Source of the DNA: Betaproteobacteria bacterium
GTDB lineage: Bacteria > Pseudomonadota > Gammaproteobacteria > Burkholderiales > Casimicrobiaceae
Assembly (NCBI GenBank): GCA_005888865.1
Contig: VBCL01000018.1
Location: forward strand, 1-24,587
Reading direction: 5' to 3'
Length of the DNA: 24,587 nt
Shown here: piece by piece, positions 23,579 through 24,587 of the stretch
Layout of the letters: every line of letters begins with the position of its first letter
How positions within the stretch are numbered: the first letter of the stretch is position 1
The notes under the pieces: model-generated
What the model saw: the letters and a program-made list of their open reading frames with translations, nothing else
Databases searched by the model: none
Told to the model about the DNA's origin: nothing
Position numbers and translations under genes: made by a program

Positions 23579-24587
23579 GTGACCGACCTCTCCATTCCCG
23601 CCCTCGATCCCGCGCTTCTCGATCAGGCCACGCAACTGCTGCTGGCACCCGCAGCGCTGGAGTTCCACCAGCTCTCGCGGGTGCTCGCCGATATCCACGG
23701 CCATCGCATCGACTATGCGGACCTGTACTTCCAATACTCGCGGGTCGAGGCGTGGAGCCTGGAGGAGGGCATCGTCAAGTCGGGCTCGTTCTCGATCGAC
23801 CGCGGCGTCGGTGTGCGCGCGGTAACCGGCGAGAGAACGGCTTTCGCCTACTCCGATGACATCAGCCTCGAAGCCCTCGCCCAAGCGGCGAGCGCGACCC
23901 GCGCCATCGCCCAACAGGGCCAGAGTGCCGTCGCTGCGCTCGAGCGCGTCGGCAACGCGCGAGCGCTCTACGCCGCCCGCGATCCGGTCATGGCGCTCAC
24001 CGATGGCGCCAAGGTCGGGCTGCTGGAAAGGCTGGAGCGTCTGGCGCGCGCACGCGATCCGCGCGTGACTCAGGTGACCGCCTCGCTTGCCGGCGAGTAC
24101 GAAGCGATTCTCGTGGCCCGCAGCGACGGGTTGATCGCGGCCGATGTCCGGCCGCTGGTGCGGCTGTCGCTCAACGTGATCGTCGAGGACAACGGCCGGC
24201 GCGAGCAGGGCATGGCCGGAGGAGGCGGGCGGCTCGACTATAGCTACTTCACGGAAGCGCTGCTGCAGGACTATGCGGCGCAAGCGGTCGATCAGGCACT
24301 GCTCAACGTCAGCGCCCGCGCGGCGCCCGCGGGGACGATGACCGTGGTCCTTGGCCCAGGATGGCCTGGGATCCTGCTGCACGAGGCGATCGGGCATGGG
24401 CTCGAGGGCGACTTCAATCGCAAAGAAACGTCGGCGTTTTCGAATCGCATCGGGCAGCGGGTCGCGGCTCCAGGCGTGACCGTGGTCGACGACGGCACGA
24501 TCCCGGATCGTCGCGGCTCGCTCAACATCGACGACGAAGGCAACCCCACGCAACGGACGGTGCTCATCGAAGACGGCATTCTCCGGT
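23579..24587 (+). CDS. tldD: Metalloprotease TldD (3' end cut off by the window edge)
   Basis: Zinc protease that works with TldE/PmbA to degrade unfolded peptides and process some modified peptides such as microcin B17 and CcdA. 336 residues are visible of a family of about 480. The zinc site is HEAIGH at 268-273, followed by GLEGDFNRKETSAFS, as in E. coli TldD. Earlier segments are YADLYFQYSRVEAWSLEEG and GVGVRAVTGERTAFAYSDD. The GTG at 23579 has AAGGA 5-6 nt upstream and fits the family start (LDPALLDQATQLLL); an in-frame ATG at 23552 would add nine residues. It lies 60 nt after livF and is probably a separate unit. Confidence 0.95.
   Translation, partial: MTDLSIPALDPALLDQATQLLLAPAALEFHQLSRVLADIHGHRIDYADLYFQYSRVEAWSLEEGIVKSGSFSIDRGVGVRAVTGERTAFAYSDDISLEALAQAASATRAIAQQGQSAVAALERVGNARALYAARDPVMALTDGAKVGLLERLERLARARDPRVTQVTASLAGEYEAILVARSDGLIAADVRPLVRLSLNVIVEDNGRREQGMAGGGGRLDYSYFTEALLQDYAAQAVDQALLNVSARAAPAGTMTVVLGPGWPGILLHEAIGHGLEGDFNRKETSAFSNRIGQRVAAPGVTVVDDGTIPDRRGSLNIDDEGNPTQRTVLIEDGILR

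Noticed and set aside
1..24587. tRNA, rRNA, riboswitch or phage attachment site
   Set aside because: No cloverleaf, rRNA segment, known riboswitch core or integrase gene was recognised on either strand.

Overview
The window is high-GC DNA, about two-thirds G+C by eye, densely packed with overlapping genes on both strands. Gene content and order suggest a betaproteobacterial chromosome: rne and rluC divergent; rluC followed by a HAD phosphatase, a Rieske protein and an S49 peptidase; yciO, an M50 protease, trpS, scpA, scpB and rluB in a row; a FemAB-like gene beside nadE and a P-II gene; and a liv-type transporter with its second permease fused to an ATPase. This is housekeeping chromosome. 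I see no phage, transposase, CRISPR array, rRNA or tRNA.

Layout. 1-2623 (-) is nearly all of RNase E. 2624-3225 is a structured leader and divergent promoter region. 3226-6137 (+) is rluC, HAD phosphatase, Rieske protein and S49 protease in a tight, partly overlapping operon. 6160-7538 (-) is a DUF192 gene overlapping the end of a frame-broken cysB. 7627-13024 (+) is yciO, an M50 protease, trpS, and scpA-scpB-rluB. 13063-15953 (-) is an HSDL2-type dehydrogenase, a crotonase-family protein and a FemAB-like acyltransferase. 16041-18495 (+) is nadE, a frame-broken P-II gene and mscL. 18538-23518 (+) is an ABC importer of the branched-chain amino-acid type: binding protein, frame-broken permease livH, livM-livG fusion and livF. 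23579 to the right edge is most of tldD.

Three conserved genes (cysB, the P-II gene and livH) each carry one out-of-frame microdeletion. For cysB and P-II, adding back exactly 17 and 8 bases restores the usual family lengths of 313 and 112 residues. All other genes read cleanly. This points either to consensus errors in an assembly or to real gene decay.

Two structured, repeat-like intergenic elements interrupt the liv operon, one after the binding-protein gene and one before livF. The second is a 100-bp inverted repeat built from CACAGAG units. Other points of interest are likely leaderless starts for rluC and nadE, a leader of about 580 nt for rne with four hairpins, an RGG-repeat tail on RluB, and missing family catalytic residues in the crotonase and possibly the dehydrogenase. 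I did not find a clearly new multi-gene system.
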